A DNA stretch of 64,000 nt from Alteromonas sp. MMG017 (GTDB taxonomy: Bacteria > Pseudomonadota > Gammaproteobacteria > Enterobacterales > Alteromonadaceae), in assembly GCF_018100795.1 (NCBI RefSeq), contig NZ_JAGJDY010000006.1, positions 124,001 to 188,000 on the forward strand. The letters are read 5' to 3'. Every line of letters begins with the position of its first letter. Positions within the stretch are counted from its first letter, which is position 1. The notes beneath the pieces are model-generated. The model saw only the letters and a list, made by a program, of their open reading frames with translations. It had not been told where the DNA came from and searched no databases. Below are positions 14,281 through 28,319 of this stretch, one piece after another. A program made the position numbers and the translations under genes.

Positions 14281-15447
14281 TTATGCTTCTATCCATTCCC
14301 AGTACCCTTTGTTTATAAGTGTAGTTAATGTTGCTAAAAACGCAAAAGAGGGGAGATCAGGCAGGATATCCGCAAAAAGTACGTCGTTGTTCACTAAAAG
14401 CTGAACCCATTGCTCATCTTCTTTGTTATAACTGAAACGTTCACCGTTAACGTAAAAGAAGCGGCCATGATGAGAAGATGACGTGTTTTCAGTATCTTTT
14501 GCAATGAGCGCACGTACTCCTGGGGCGGCTGCAAACTCCACACCTTCTTCAAAGCCTGCGGTAATTTGGCTATCAGTATATAAATGTTCCGGTGGATACT
14601 CTGGAAGGCCTTGTTCACTTAGCGATTCAAGCAATGCATGGGTGAAGTCATCGGAATTAATAGCTGTGATGAGCTGCTTTTTCAACGCCGCGATATCGCT
14701 AAGTTCAACCACTGCCGAAGGTATTGACAACTTTCTACCTGCATCGGTAAATCGCTCGTTAATATCGCTGGTTTCTAACATTAACGATAGGCTATCGGCG
14801 AGTTGTGCGGTTTCAGGGGCACGAAAGCCCACAGAGTAGGTTAAGCAGTCTTCCAACGCTTTGCCATCGTGTGGCCAACCCGGCGGAATATACAGTACGT
14901 CACCTGGGTTTAGTACTTCATCAATAATAGGGTCGAAGCCTTCAATTTGACGAAGTTTAGGGTGAGGGAATACTTCTTTGTACTCTCCTGGCTTACCCAC
15001 TCGCCAACGACGCTGACCTTTACCTTGTACCAAAAACACATCGTATTGGTCGATATGCGCCCCAACACCTGCATTTTTAGTGGCAAAACTTACCATTAGG
15101 TCATCTAAACGCCAGTTTGGAAGAAAGCGGAAGGGTTCAAGAATGTCTGCTACGTCATGTACGTACCTGTCTACACTTTGAACAAGTAGGGTCCATGCCC
15201 CTTCACAAACGGCTTCAAAATCATGAATTGGCCCTTGATGTACTTTCCATTCGCCTGTGCCATCAGCGGTGTTGCCACTGGTATTTTCAAAGCTTAGTAG
15301 TCGGCTATCTATTTCTTCTTCTTGGGCTAAGCCTGCCAAGTCGTGCTCATCGATAGGATCTTCAAAATCTTGAAAAAAGCCACGTAATACAACAGGCTTT
15401 TGTTGCCAATAATGAGATAGAAAATGTTCTATATCGAATTCTTTCAT
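14281..15447 (-). CDS. roxA: Ribosomal protein L16 arginine hydroxylase (JmjC/cupin)
   Basis: A 388-residue 2-oxoglutarate/Fe(II) oxygenase of the YcfD/RoxA type, which hydroxylates an arginine of ribosomal protein uL16. The metal ligands are visible: GAHIDQYDVF (HxD) and PPGWPHDGKAL (second His). The WRVGKPG…, LNPGDVLYIPPGW core and a long C-terminal helical/winged region match the family length. The ATG at 15447 is chosen over 15465 because GGAGAT lies 6 bp upstream and the protein then begins MKEFDIEHFLSHYWQQKP. Confidence 0.88.
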   Translation of the reverse strand: MKEFDIEHFLSHYWQQKPVVLRGFFQDFEDPIDEHDLAGLAQEEEIDSRLLSFENTSGNTADGTGEWKVHQGPIHDFEAVCEGAWTLLVQSVDRYVHDVADILEPFRFLPNWRLDDLMVSFATKNAGVGAHIDQYDVFLVQGKGQRRWRVGKPGEYKEVFPHPKLRQIEGFDPIIDEVLNPGDVLYIPPGWPHDGKALEDCLTYSVGFRAPETAQLADSLSLMLETSDINERFTDAGRKLSIPSAVVELSDIAALKKQLITAINSDDFTHALLESLSEQGLPEYPPEHLYTDSQITAGFEEGVEFAAAPGVRALIAKDTENTSSSHHGRFFYVNGERFSYNKEDEQWVQLLVNNDVLFADILPDLPSFAFLATLTTLINKGYWEWIEA

Positions 15448-15488
15448 TAAGTGATCTCCACGCATCTATAGGGGCATTATCGTTTATT

Positions 15489-16805
15489 CTATAAATGGTT
15501 ACTAGCGTAGTGTGTATCCGTAAGCTGGTGTTCGAAGGCAGACAATTCACCAATTTTGCTATTAATTAAAATAGGGCAGAACTTAGCTTGGGTTTCAGCG
15601 GCTAAATGAGGAAATGTGCTATCGCAAACAGTAACGGTATTCCCGTTGCAATGTTGTTCTAGCATAGACGCCAAATTAACCGTATTACCCCATACATCGA
15701 AAATGCCGTGCTGTCTTCTAGGCATGCCAGCAGTAACTGGGCCTGCTGCAACGCCGATACGAATTTGGCACGGCCAACCTTCTTTTAACGCAAAGATTTT
15801 AAAGGTGGCGGTAACGGCAAGCGCAAACAGCACGCCGTTATTTATGTGATGTATGCTTTTTTGCTCGCCTTTTTGTTCGCCATTTGGAGTGCATGAAGCA
15901 CTTAAAGGAGAGAACGTACACAGTTCGCTAACCGCCATGTATTCATCGCCATTTGTTTTCACTGGATACATATTATGCGCAGCGGCAAGCACATCAATTT
16001 GGCTGTAAAAGGCATCCAGTGCTTCTATCACCTTTTGTTCCCCAAACAAGGGAGCCAATGTTTGATAGCCTTTTATATCTGCGAATAACACACAGGCCGA
16101 GGTAAAGCTTTGCCGCATTAGCCCGGTCGAAAAGCATGTTGATGCACTACTTGAAAACCCACCCATAGGAGTATTCGAAACATGGCTCAAGGGGCGAGTA
16201 AACGCGCTTGTCAGCTTGGCGGCAGGTGTTGCTTTTATCAATAATTGCCGCGTATGACGGTAGTTCACTGCAAGGTGATGGAGGTGGCGCCGGCTATGGG
16301 CATGCAAGGTCAGTATAAGTCCCACGCTGGCTAGGGTTAGGGTAATACTGTTGCTGCGACGAATAGCGCCTTGCCAACCGTGCAGCGAATAGCTAAATAG
16401 ACCATCAATAACACAGAATGTTAGGGCGAAAAGCAATCCCCAATAAAGTCGTGGACGTTGTTCATGCTGGCTAAATAGCCCCACGCAGCATAAGCAGCCA
16501 ATTAATAAAAAGTGCTGAATGTACACGTCACCACGCCACAGAAAAGTTGCTAGCACTATATAGCTGTAATAACTGGTAAACAGCAGTGTACGAGCATGGG
16601 TGGGCTGGCCTTGGTTACAAAGATATAGAACGGTGAACGCACATAGAATATGAAAGGTCAGATTCCACCACAGAGCTATGTGATTCGCGCTATGTTCAGC
16701 ATAGGCCATTAATAGCGGTGCTTGTAACAATAAGCACAGAGCAAAAAAGCGCGCGGTTGTGTGAAGTATTACCGCTTTTGAATGAAATGTTTTGTGTGTA
16801 AGCAT
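15489..16805 (-). CDS. Membrane-bound class III nucleotide cyclase
   Basis: A 438-residue protein with about six membrane helices in residues 15-170 and a class III cyclase domain from about 235. Metal-binding FADIKGY (Asp243) and TNGDEYMA are present, with a Lys before them (VKTNGDEY) as in adenylate cyclases. The DVWGNTVNLAS motif keeps the transition-state Asn, but the following Arg is replaced (ASML instead of ASRM). A ~25-residue insert rich in EQKGEQK follows the second metal site. It should make cAMP if active; the Arg change makes activity uncertain. It lies between roxA and purB but is separated from purB by a terminator. Confidence 0.82.
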   Translation of the reverse strand: MLTHKTFHSKAVILHTTARFFALCLLLQAPLLMAYAEHSANHIALWWNLTFHILCAFTVLYLCNQGQPTHARTLLFTSYYSYIVLATFLWRGDVYIQHFLLIGCLCCVGLFSQHEQRPRLYWGLLFALTFCVIDGLFSYSLHGWQGAIRRSNSITLTLASVGLILTLHAHSRRHLHHLAVNYRHTRQLLIKATPAAKLTSAFTRPLSHVSNTPMGGFSSSASTCFSTGLMRQSFTSACVLFADIKGYQTLAPLFGEQKVIEALDAFYSQIDVLAAAHNMYPVKTNGDEYMAVSELCTFSPLSASCTPNGEQKGEQKSIHHINNGVLFALAVTATFKIFALKEGWPCQIRIGVAAGPVTAGMPRRQHGIFDVWGNTVNLASMLEQHCNGNTVTVCDSTFPHLAAETQAKFCPILINSKIGELSAFEHQLTDTHYASNHL

Positions 16806-16822
16806 GCCTAAATTCCAACCAT

Positions 16823-16849
16823 AAAAAAACGCGGACTAGCCGCGTTTTT
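16823..16849 (-). terminator. Terminator after purB
   Basis: The stem AACGCGG / CCGCGTT has a short ACTAG loop and A/T runs on both sides, followed on the minus strand by a T tract. It ends the mnmA-hflD-purB transcript before the cyclase gene. Confidence 0.85.
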
Positions 16850-16873
16850 AAGTGTATGGAAAAGGCGATGCCT

Positions 16874-18881
<2,008 letters not shown>

Positions 18882-18882
<1 letters not shown>

Positions 18883-20009
18883 TAACGAATATAGCTCTCA
18901 ATAATTCCGCCGCCTAAACACACTTCATCTAGGTAGAAAACGGCAGATTGACCAGGTGTAACCGCTTTTTGCGGTTCGTCAAAAATGACTTCAATCATAT
19001 CATCATTGATTGGCGCGATTGCGCAGGGAATATCAGTTTGACGATAGCGAGTTTTAACCACAGCGCGCATAGGCTCTGTAATAGCAGTGCGGTCTACCCA
19101 ATGCAGTTGTTTTGCCACCAAGCCTTTAGAGTATAGGCGAGGGTGGTCGGCACCTTGGCCTACAATTAATACATTGCGGGCTACGTCTTTATCTACCACG
19201 TACCAAGGTTCTTCGCCGTATTTCGCGTGGCCACCAATGTGTAGCCCTTTACGTTGACCTAAGGTGTGATACATCAAGCCTTCGTGTTTACCAATTTCTT
19301 CCCCTTCCGCGGTTTCAATAATACCGGGTTGGGCAGGTAAGTAGCGGCCTAAAAAGTCTTTGAATTTACGCTCACCAATAAAACAGATACCGGTGGAATC
19401 TTTTTTATCGTGCGTGATTAGCCCTTGTTCTTCAGCAATTTTACGCACTAGGGGCTTTTCAATATCGCCCACTGGGAACAAGGTTTTCGCCACGTGTTCT
19501 TCACCTAGGGTATAGAGGAAGTAACTTTGATCTTTGTTTTCATCCAACCCACGCAATAGCTGCCACTTGCCATCTTGATGACGACGGCGCACGTAATGAC
19601 CGGTAGCAATATAGTCTGCCCCTAAATCTTCAGCAGCAAATTCAAGGAAAGCTTTAAACTTAATTTCCTTGTTGCACATAATATCGGGGTTGGGGGTTCT
19701 GCCTGCTTTATATTCTTCTAGGAAATACTCAAATACGTTATCCCAGTATTCAGCGGCAAAGTTGATGGTGTGAAGCTCAATACCTAATTTGTCAGCTACG
19801 GCTTGTGCATCTTTTAAATCTTCGGCGGCTAAGCAATATTCATCATTATCATCTTCTTCCCAGTTCTTCATGAACAGGCCTTCCACCTGATAACCTTGCT
19901 GTAATAACAAGTAGGCAGAAACGGAAGAGTCGACGCCGCCGGACATTCCGACGATTACTTTTTTGCTCGCGTTTGATTCAATATCAGTCACAACGTAGAT
20001 AACACTCAT
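18882..20009 (-). CDS. mnmA: tRNA-specific 2-thiouridylase MnmA
   Basis: A 375-residue enzyme that installs the 2-thio group at U34 of Lys, Glu and Gln tRNAs using sulphur relayed from IscS/Tus proteins. The PP-loop [11 protein letters not shown] and the two catalytic cysteines ([11 protein letters not shown] and [12 protein letters not shown]) are present. Ten extra residues precede [10 protein letters not shown] compared with E. coli, and no better start codon is seen. It heads the hflD-purB operon. Confidence 0.96.
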
Positions 20010-20297
20010 TTAGGTTGATTTCAGGGTGGCGGATTTTACCAGATAAAGCCCACCAATTCACATAATAAAGCGATTGTGTTCAATCGTTTTGCTTTCTCGA
20101 CAAATTTTATTGTCGGGATGAGCAAATTGGTCGTTTAAAAGTGTATTTCAAGCGTGAAGTTTCAATATTCAATAAACCAAAAAGCTATAACTAATAATGA
20201 ACGCAATAGTCATTAAGGTTCATCGTTATAGCGGTCTATAAAATGAGCCATACACTAGTTAGCGTTTGGTAAAATTAGCATTGTGTTACTGCTACTG

Positions 20298-20840
20298 TTA
20301 GAAACACACGTACTTACCATTATCGATACCATCAATGGTCCAGTTGCCCACGCGATAGCGCACCAAACGCAATGTAGGAAAACCAATGTGGGCGGTCATA
20401 CGCCTGACTTGGCGGTTCCTGCCTTCACTGATTGTGATAGACAACCAGCTAGTAGGGATAGCTTGGCGGAAACGAACTGGCGGGTTTCTGTCCCATAGTT
20501 CAGGAGGTTCTATAGCCACAACTTTGGCTGGTTTGGTCATGCCGTCTTTAAGCTCAACCCCGTTACGCAAGGCGTCTAGCGCTGCCTCGTTAGGAATGCC
20601 TTCCACTTGCACCCAATAGGTTTTACTGGTTTTGGCCTCGGGGTGTGCCAGTTTATGTTGTAGCTTTCCGTCGTTAGTCAGCACCAATAACCCTTCGGAA
20701 TCTCTGTCTAGTCGACCGGCAGCATATACCCCAGGTACATCGATATAATCTTTAAGGGTTTCTCGGCCGTCTGCATCAGTAAATTGAGACAGTACTTGAA
20801 AAGGTTTGTTGAAAAGTACGATTTTGCTTTCGTTTGCCAT
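20298..20840 (-). CDS. rluE: 23S rRNA pseudouridine(2457) synthase RluE
   Basis: A 180-residue RsuA/RluE-type pseudouridine synthase without an S4 domain. The catalytic motif [19 protein letters not shown] carries the conserved Asp. [19 protein letters not shown] and [20 protein letters not shown] complete the family pattern, and length and start ([12 protein letters not shown]) agree with RluE. It should convert U2457 of 23S rRNA. It stands alone, divergent from icd. Confidence 0.92.
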   Translation of the reverse strand: MANESKIVLFNKPFQVLSQFTDADGRETLKDYIDVPGVYAAGRLDRDSEGLLVLTNDGKLQHKLAHPEAKTSKTYWVQVEGIPNEAALDALRNGVELKDGMTKPAKVVAIEPPELWDRNPPVRFRQAIPTSWLSITISEGRNRQVRRMTAHIGFPTLRLVRYRVGNWTIDGIDNGKYVCF

Positions 20841-23483
<2,643 letters not shown>

Positions 23484-23525
23484 TAAAACTAAATAGGCTA
23501 CTGATTTTTTAGTAAGCTAATTTTT

Positions 23526-23566
23526 AAAAGCGCTCCTGACCAAATAGTCAGGGGCGCTTTTTTTTT
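23526..23566 (+). terminator. Terminator of icd
   Basis: The arms AAAAGCGCTCCTGAC and GTCAGGGGCGCTTTT pair around CAAATA, followed by a run of T. It is a classic Rho-independent terminator 43 bp after the stop. Confidence 0.93.
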
Positions 23567-23893
23567 ATCTTTATTAAAATTCAAAAAAACTACTGGTGAA
23601 AATTTCCAGAATATTTACTCAGCTTTATGCTTATTAATTTTAGTTTTTTACTGGTTAGCGCAATTTAATCTAAAAATATGGATAAGCAAAAAGGTAAATT
23701 ATCTGAATTAAACTCAGATTATTTAAAAATAAGTAATAATTAAAAGAAGTGTTGAGAGGAAATAAATAAAATTTAATAAAAAGAGTAGGCCATACATTCC
23801 TATGAGAGTGAACGATTGTCGACTCCCTAAGAAAAAACCCACTGCTGCCTTAGGTGGCAACAACAGGCTTCTGTAGAATTTTTTTGGTGTTAC
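23567..23893. other. AT-rich intergenic between icd and cspD
   Basis: No gene is seen. A hairpin at about 23841-23863 (on the minus strand TTGTTGCC … GGCAGCAG, followed by TGGGTTTTTTC) is a plausible terminator for cspD. The rest is very AT-rich and featureless. Confidence 0.45.
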
Positions 23894-24112
23894 TTAACGC
23901 TCTGGTTCTTCTTTAAAGCCTATGTTTTCGGCGTGTAGGCCTTTAGGGCCCTGTTGCACGTCATATGTGACTTCCTGACCAGCTTTAAGTGAGCGATATC
24001 CTTCCATTTGGATAGTTGAGTAGTGTGCGAAAATATCTTCGCCACCATCTTCAGGTACAATAAAACCAAATCCTTTCGCGTTGTTAAACCATTTAACTTT
24101 GCCAATCGCCAT
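23894..24112 (-). CDS. cspD: Cold shock domain protein CspD
   Basis: A 72-residue cold-shock-fold protein. RNP1 (KGFGFI) and RNP2 (DIFAHYS) nucleic-acid motifs are intact, and the start MAIGKVKWFNNAKGFG is canonical. CspD binds single-stranded DNA and inhibits replication in stationary phase. The ATG at 24112 is preferred over 24145 because AGAGGAAG precedes it. It sits divergent to clpS-clpA, the same arrangement as E. coli, where CspD is a protease target. Confidence 0.93.
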   Translation of the reverse strand: MAIGKVKWFNNAKGFGFIVPEDGGEDIFAHYSTIQMEGYRSLKAGQEVTYDVQQGPKGLHAENIGFKEEPER

Positions 24113-24310
24113 ACTTCGACTTCCTCTTAATCCTTGAACTAACACGATTATGCCCCCACAATATAATTGAAGGCAGTGTGACGTGTTTTGAAAACAACAA
24201 CGTCACCTCTAAAATGTAGATTTTTTAACCATATTATGTCAAGAGCAAATGTAAATTAATTTTATCCTAAAGTTAGTGAGACATCTGCCAACAAAGCACT
24301 ATTATTAATT

Positions 24311-24631
24311 ATGAGTAGAGACAACGCCATTAGCATCGAAAGGGAAAAACTCAAAGACGCGCAGCGCCAAAAAACGCAGCCGCCGCCAATGTATAAAGTG
24401 TTGTTGAACAACGACGATTACACGCCAATGGATTTTGTAATTGAAGTGCTCATACAATTTTTTAATATGGATGCTGAGAAAGCGCATCAAATAATGCTAA
24501 CAGTACACTACCAAGGTAAGGCGGTTTGTGGCATTTTTACTGCTGAGATAGCAGAAACCAAGGTGATGCAGGTGAATCAGTATGCACGTAAGCACAGTCA
24601 TCCGCTTATGTGTACTATGGAACAGGCGTAA
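24311..24631 (+). CDS. clpS: ClpA adaptor protein ClpS
   Basis: A 106-residue adaptor that delivers N-degron substrates to ClpAP. The ligand-pocket segments are visible: [20 protein letters not shown] and the [15 protein letters not shown] helix. The first ~25 residues are the polar N-terminal extension that engages ClpA. It is 24 bp upstream of clpA. Aat and Bpt, which add the destabilising residues read by ClpS, are both encoded in this window. Confidence 0.96.
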   Translation: MSRDNAISIEREKLKDAQRQKTQPPPMYKVLLNNDDYTPMDFVIEVLIQFFNMDAEKAHQIMLTVHYQGKAVCGIFTAEIAETKVMQVNQYARKHSHPLMCTMEQA

Positions 24632-24655
24632 GTCAATTTGTAGAGGGCGAGCGAT

Positions 24656-26932
24656 ATGTTAAATAAAGAATTAGAACAAACGTTGAATGATGCGTTTGTA
24701 TTTGCCAGAGAACACCGTCATGAGTTTATGACGGTCGAGCATTTATTGCTGGCGCTACTTGATAACTCGGCAGCCCGTGAAGCACTGCATGCCTGTGGTG
24801 CGGATATTGAAGCAATTAAAAGTGAGCTGATCTCTTTCGTTAAAGACACTACCCCGTTGATTCTTGACGAGCAAATGAACGAACGAGAAACCCAGCCTAC
24901 CTTAGGTTTTCAGCGCGTGCTCCAACGTGCAGTCTTCCATGTGCAATCATCTGGTAAAGAAGAAGTTACTGGTGCCAATGTACTTGTGGCTATTTTCAGT
25001 GAGCAAGAGTCTCAAGCTGTATTTATCCTCAAAAAGTCTGATGTAACTCGCTTAGATATCGTTAACTTTATTAGCCACGGTGTAAGCAAAGCTGAAGATG
25101 ATGCGCCACTTAACTCAGAAACGGGTGAAGAGGGTGAGGGCGGTGAAGAAAGCGGATCGGCATTAAGCAAATACGCTACCGACTTAAATCGCCATGCCAA
25201 AGAAGGCAAGGTAGACCCATTGATTGGGCGCGATAAAGAAGTAGAGCGCACCATTCAGATTTTGTGTCGTCGCAGGAAGAATAATCCGCTATTAGTGGGT
25301 GAAGCTGGCGTAGGTAAAACCGCTATTGCTGAAGGGTTGGCTTATCGCATTGTCAACGAAGACGTGCCTGAGGTTATCAGTAACAGTACTGTTTACTCGC
25401 TAGATTTAGGTGGCCTGCTAGCCGGTACTAAATACCGTGGTGATTTCGAGAAACGCTTAAAAGCGATATTGAAAGAATTGTCGAAAGACGAAGACGCTAT
25501 TTTGTTTATTGATGAAATTCATACCATCATTGGTGCTGGTGCAGCGTCTGGCGGTGTTATGGATGCATCTAACTTGCTGAAGCCTAAGCTTTCAAGCGGT
25601 GAACTTCGTTGTATTGGCTCAACAACTTATCAGGAATACCAAGGTATTTTTGAAAAAGACAGAGCCTTGGCTCGTCGTTTCCAAAAAGTGGATGTGACTG
25701 AGCCAAGCGTTAGTGATACCACCAAAATTCTACTTGGCCTTAAAAGCCGATATGAAGATCATCACAACGTACGCTACACGCAAAAAGCTATTCAGGCGGC
25801 AGCCGAGCTATCGGCTAAGTACATTAACGAACGTCACTTGCCCGATAAGGCGATTGACGTAATGGATGAAGCCGGGGCAAGCCAGCGCTTGTTGCCACAA
25901 TCGAAGCGTAAGAAAACGATTGGGGTAGGTGACATTGAGCAAATTATTGCAAAAATGGCTCGAATTCCTGAAAAGTCTGTATCAGCGTCAGACAAAGAAG
26001 TCCTTAAGAACCTTGGCCGTAACCTTAAAATGATGGTGTTTGGTCAAGACAAGGCCATAGAGACGCTTAACGACGCTATTTTGCTATCGCGTTCTGGTTT
26101 AGGTGCAGAAGAAAAGCCAATTGGTAGTTTCTTGTTTGCAGGGCCTACCGGTGTGGGTAAAACTGAAGTTACGCAGCAGCTTGCTAAAATAATGGGCGTT
26201 GAGTTGGTTCGTTTCGATATGTCTGAGTACATGGAGCGCCACGCGGTTAGCCGTTTGATTGGTGCACCTCCTGGTTACGTGGGTTTTGAGCAAGGTGGAT
26301 TGTTAACCGATGCTGTAATTAAAAACCCATACTCTGTGGTACTGCTAGATGAAATCGAGAAAGCGCACAGTGATATCTACAACATTCTGTTGCAGGTAAT
26401 GGATCACGGTACGCTTACCGACAACAATGGCCGTAAAGTAGACTTCAGAAATGTCGTATTGGTAATGACAACCAATGCGGGCGTGCAGGAAACGGTGCGC
26501 AAGTCTATTGGCTTTAAACAGCAAGATCATAGCCACGACGCGCTATCTGAAATCAATAAGGTGTTTACCCCTGAATTCAGAAACCGTCTAGATGGCATTA
26601 TCTGGTTTAATCACCTGGATGCTGAGGTTATCTTGCAGGTTGTCGATAAGTTCATTATTGAGCTTCAGGCGCAGCTGGACGTGAAAGGTGTATCTTTAGA
26701 GGTTACCCCTGCAGCTAGAGCTTATTTAGCTGAGAAGGGCTACGACAAGTCCATGGGTGCACGCCCTATGTCTCGCTTAATCAAAGAAGAGATTAAGAAA
26801 GAGCTAGCGAACGAATTGCTGTTTGGTGAGTTAACCAAAGGCGGCGACGTTAAAGTAGATTTGAACGACGATAAGTTGGAGTTTGAATATTCAGGCGTTG
26901 ATGCGGTTAAGGAAGAAACCGAGTCTAGTTAA
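24656..26932 (+). CDS. clpA: ATP-dependent Clp protease ATP-binding subunit ClpA
   Basis: A 758-residue AAA+ unfoldase partner of ClpP. It has an N-terminal Clp-N repeat domain (1-145), an acidic linker (EEGEGGEESGS), a first AAA module with GEAGVGKTA and a second with GPTGVGKTEV. Arginine fingers and GYVGFEQGG-type pore loops are typical. Its length equals E. coli ClpA. The C-terminus ends in an acidic tail. Confidence 0.97.
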   Translation: MLNKELEQTLNDAFVFAREHRHEFMTVEHLLLALLDNSAAREALHACGADIEAIKSELISFVKDTTPLILDEQMNERETQPTLGFQRVLQRAVFHVQSSGKEEVTGANVLVAIFSEQESQAVFILKKSDVTRLDIVNFISHGVSKAEDDAPLNSETGEEGEGGEESGSALSKYATDLNRHAKEGKVDPLIGRDKEVERTIQILCRRRKNNPLLVGEAGVGKTAIAEGLAYRIVNEDVPEVISNSTVYSLDLGGLLAGTKYRGDFEKRLKAILKELSKDEDAILFIDEIHTIIGAGAASGGVMDASNLLKPKLSSGELRCIGSTTYQEYQGIFEKDRALARRFQKVDVTEPSVSDTTKILLGLKSRYEDHHNVRYTQKAIQAAAELSAKYINERHLPDKAIDVMDEAGASQRLLPQSKRKKTIGVGDIEQIIAKMARIPEKSVSASDKEVLKNLGRNLKMMVFGQDKAIETLNDAILLSRSGLGAEEKPIGSFLFAGPTGVGKTEVTQQLAKIMGVELVRFDMSEYMERHAVSRLIGAPPGYVGFEQGGLLTDAVIKNPYSVVLLDEIEKAHSDIYNILLQVMDHGTLTDNNGRKVDFRNVVLVMTTNAGVQETVRKSIGFKQQDHSHDALSEINKVFTPEFRNRLDGIIWFNHLDAEVILQVVDKFIIELQAQLDVKGVSLEVTPAARAYLAEKGYDKSMGARPMSRLIKEEIKKELANELLFGELTKGGDVKVDLNDDKLEFEYSGVDAVKEETESS

Positions 26933-26973
26933 CACCTAGTGAACTTATTTTACTAAACGTTTAATATCGATTT

Positions 26974-27010
26974 AAAAATGCTGCACCTGAAAGGGTGCGG
27001 CATTTTTTTT
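26974..27010 (+). terminator. Terminator of clpA
   Basis: The arms AAAATGCTGCACC and GGGTGCGGCATTTT pair around TGAAA, followed by T8. It lies 42 bp past the clpA stop. Confidence 0.92.
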
Positions 27011-27249
27011 GTGTCTTTTATAATGAAACTCTCGAGCGTTTAACGTTGAAGGCGAAAGTCGTTAAATTTGCGTTTAATAAGTCGTTTCATTACATGTTGA
27101 CGCAAAGTGCCCAATTTCCAACGCCAAGCATCTAATGCTCAATACCAAATGCTAAGTACTAAACGCTAAACTAGGCGTTAACAACATGCATTAACAACAG
27201 GTGTAAGGACATCGCTAAATACTATCGCAGGTATTAATTAGACACATAC
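27011..27249. other. Intergenic stretch between the clpA and infA terminators
   Basis: No gene is seen. At 27121-27178 a loosely repeated 13-14 bp pattern (…AATGCT, …AAATGCT, …AAACGCT, …GGCGTT) appears about four times. Its meaning is unclear. Confidence 0.35.
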
Positions 27250-27284
27250 AAAAAAGCCCAATGATTTACATTGGGCTTTTTTTT
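27250..27284. terminator. Bidirectional terminator (infA side)
   Basis: AAAAAAGCCCAATG and CATTGGGCTTTTTTTT form a perfect stem around ATTTA, with A and T tracts on either side so that it works in both directions. It ends the infA transcript on the minus strand. Confidence 0.93.
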
Positions 27285-27311
27285 GGAATGCGTTGACCGC
27301 TTAATGGCTCA

Positions 27312-27530
27312 TTATCTGGCGCGATAAATGATACGACCTTTTGTTAGGTCATAAGGAGTCATCTCAACAGTGACCTTATCGCCAGTAAGAATTCGGATAT
27401 AGTTTTTACGCATCTTACCAGAAATGTGTGCTGTCACTACGTGACCATTCTCTAGTTCAACACGGAACATAGTATTAGGTAGGGTGTCTTGAACCGTACC
27501 TTCCATTTCAATACAATCTTCTTTTGCCAT
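27312..27530 (-). CDS. infA: Translation initiation factor IF-1
   Basis: A 72-residue OB-fold protein, almost identical in pattern to E. coli IF-1 ([39 protein letters not shown], then [13 protein letters not shown]). It binds the ribosomal A site during initiation. It lies 75 bp downstream of bpt on the same strand. Confidence 0.98.
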   Translation of the reverse strand: MAKEDCIEMEGTVQDTLPNTMFRVELENGHVVTAHISGKMRKNYIRILTGDKVTVEMTPYDLTKGRIIYRAR

Positions 27531-27605
27531 GTAAAGCAGTTACCTCAGTAATTCAAATTTTTTGCCGCGCAGACATTAACCAATCTTGCCTTGCGTGTAA
27601 AGCGA

Positions 27606-28319
27606 TTAAGCAGGTTTTTTATCAAAACGGTGCCATTTGTTGCCAGAAAATTGCTCATAAGGGTAAAATTTGTGCTTATAAGACATTTTTTGACATTCTT
27701 CTACGTAATATCCCAAGTAGACGAAATCTCGTTCTTGTTGCTTTGCCTGTTCGATTTGCATCATGATCATCCACGTCCCAAGAGACGATGAATGGTAATC
27801 AGGATCGTAAAAAGTATAAAGTGCCGATAAGGCTTGATGCTCTTCACCATTATCGATGGTGTCTGTTACTGCCACCGCAATTAACGTATCGCCATCGTAG
27901 GCTTCAATAAACTGTGGGCGTTTCCATTCGCACAAAATAAAGTTTTCAAACTGTTCGCTTGAAGGCGGGTACATGCTGCCATCGGTGTGACGGGCGCAAA
28001 TGTACTTCTCGTACAACGGGTAATATAAATGATTGGCGCTCTTGGCGCTGGTTACCACAAAATGCTGATTGCGATTAAGAATGCGTTTTTGACTTTTCGA
28101 AGGACGAAACGTAACTACAGGTATTCTTACCGATTCACAGGCATGACAGTCTGGGCAGTGTGGGCGGTAGATTTGCTCGCCACTGCGTCTAAACCCTACT
28201 TGAATAAGTTGACCGTAACGCCACGCAAGCTGGTTATCTGATTCAGCATAAACCAGTAATTGTTCTTGTTGATTGGGCAAATAGCTACAATCAAAAGATT
28301 GCGTAATTCCAAATCTCAC
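27606..28319 (-). CDS. bpt: Aspartate/glutamate leucyltransferase (arginyltransferase family)
   Basis: A 237-residue ATE/Bpt-family transferase that adds Leu (Bpt type) to N-terminal Asp/Glu and so creates N-degrons. The N-terminal cysteine cluster CPDCHACESVRIPV and SALYTFYDPDY, FVYLGYYVEECQKMSYK are conserved. The start is a GTG at 28319 whose GTGA overlaps the aat stop by 4 bp; the protein then begins (V)RFGITQSFDCSYLPNQQ as in relatives. A GTG nine codons upstream is also possible. Confidence 0.93.
   Translation of the reverse strand: MRFGITQSFDCSYLPNQQEQLLVYAESDNQLAWRYGQLIQVGFRRSGEQIYRPHCPDCHACESVRIPVVTFRPSKSQKRILNRNQHFVVTSAKSANHLYYPLYEKYICARHTDGSMYPPSSEQFENFILCEWKRPQFIEAYDGDTLIAVAVTDTIDNGEEHQALSALYTFYDPDYHSSSLGTWMIMMQIEQAKQQERDFVYLGYYVEECQKMSYKHKFYPYEQFSGNKWHRFDKKPA

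Noticed and set aside
27606-27791. Plus-strand frames overlapping bpt
   Set aside because: They are shadows of the highly conserved Bpt/Ate coding sequence.
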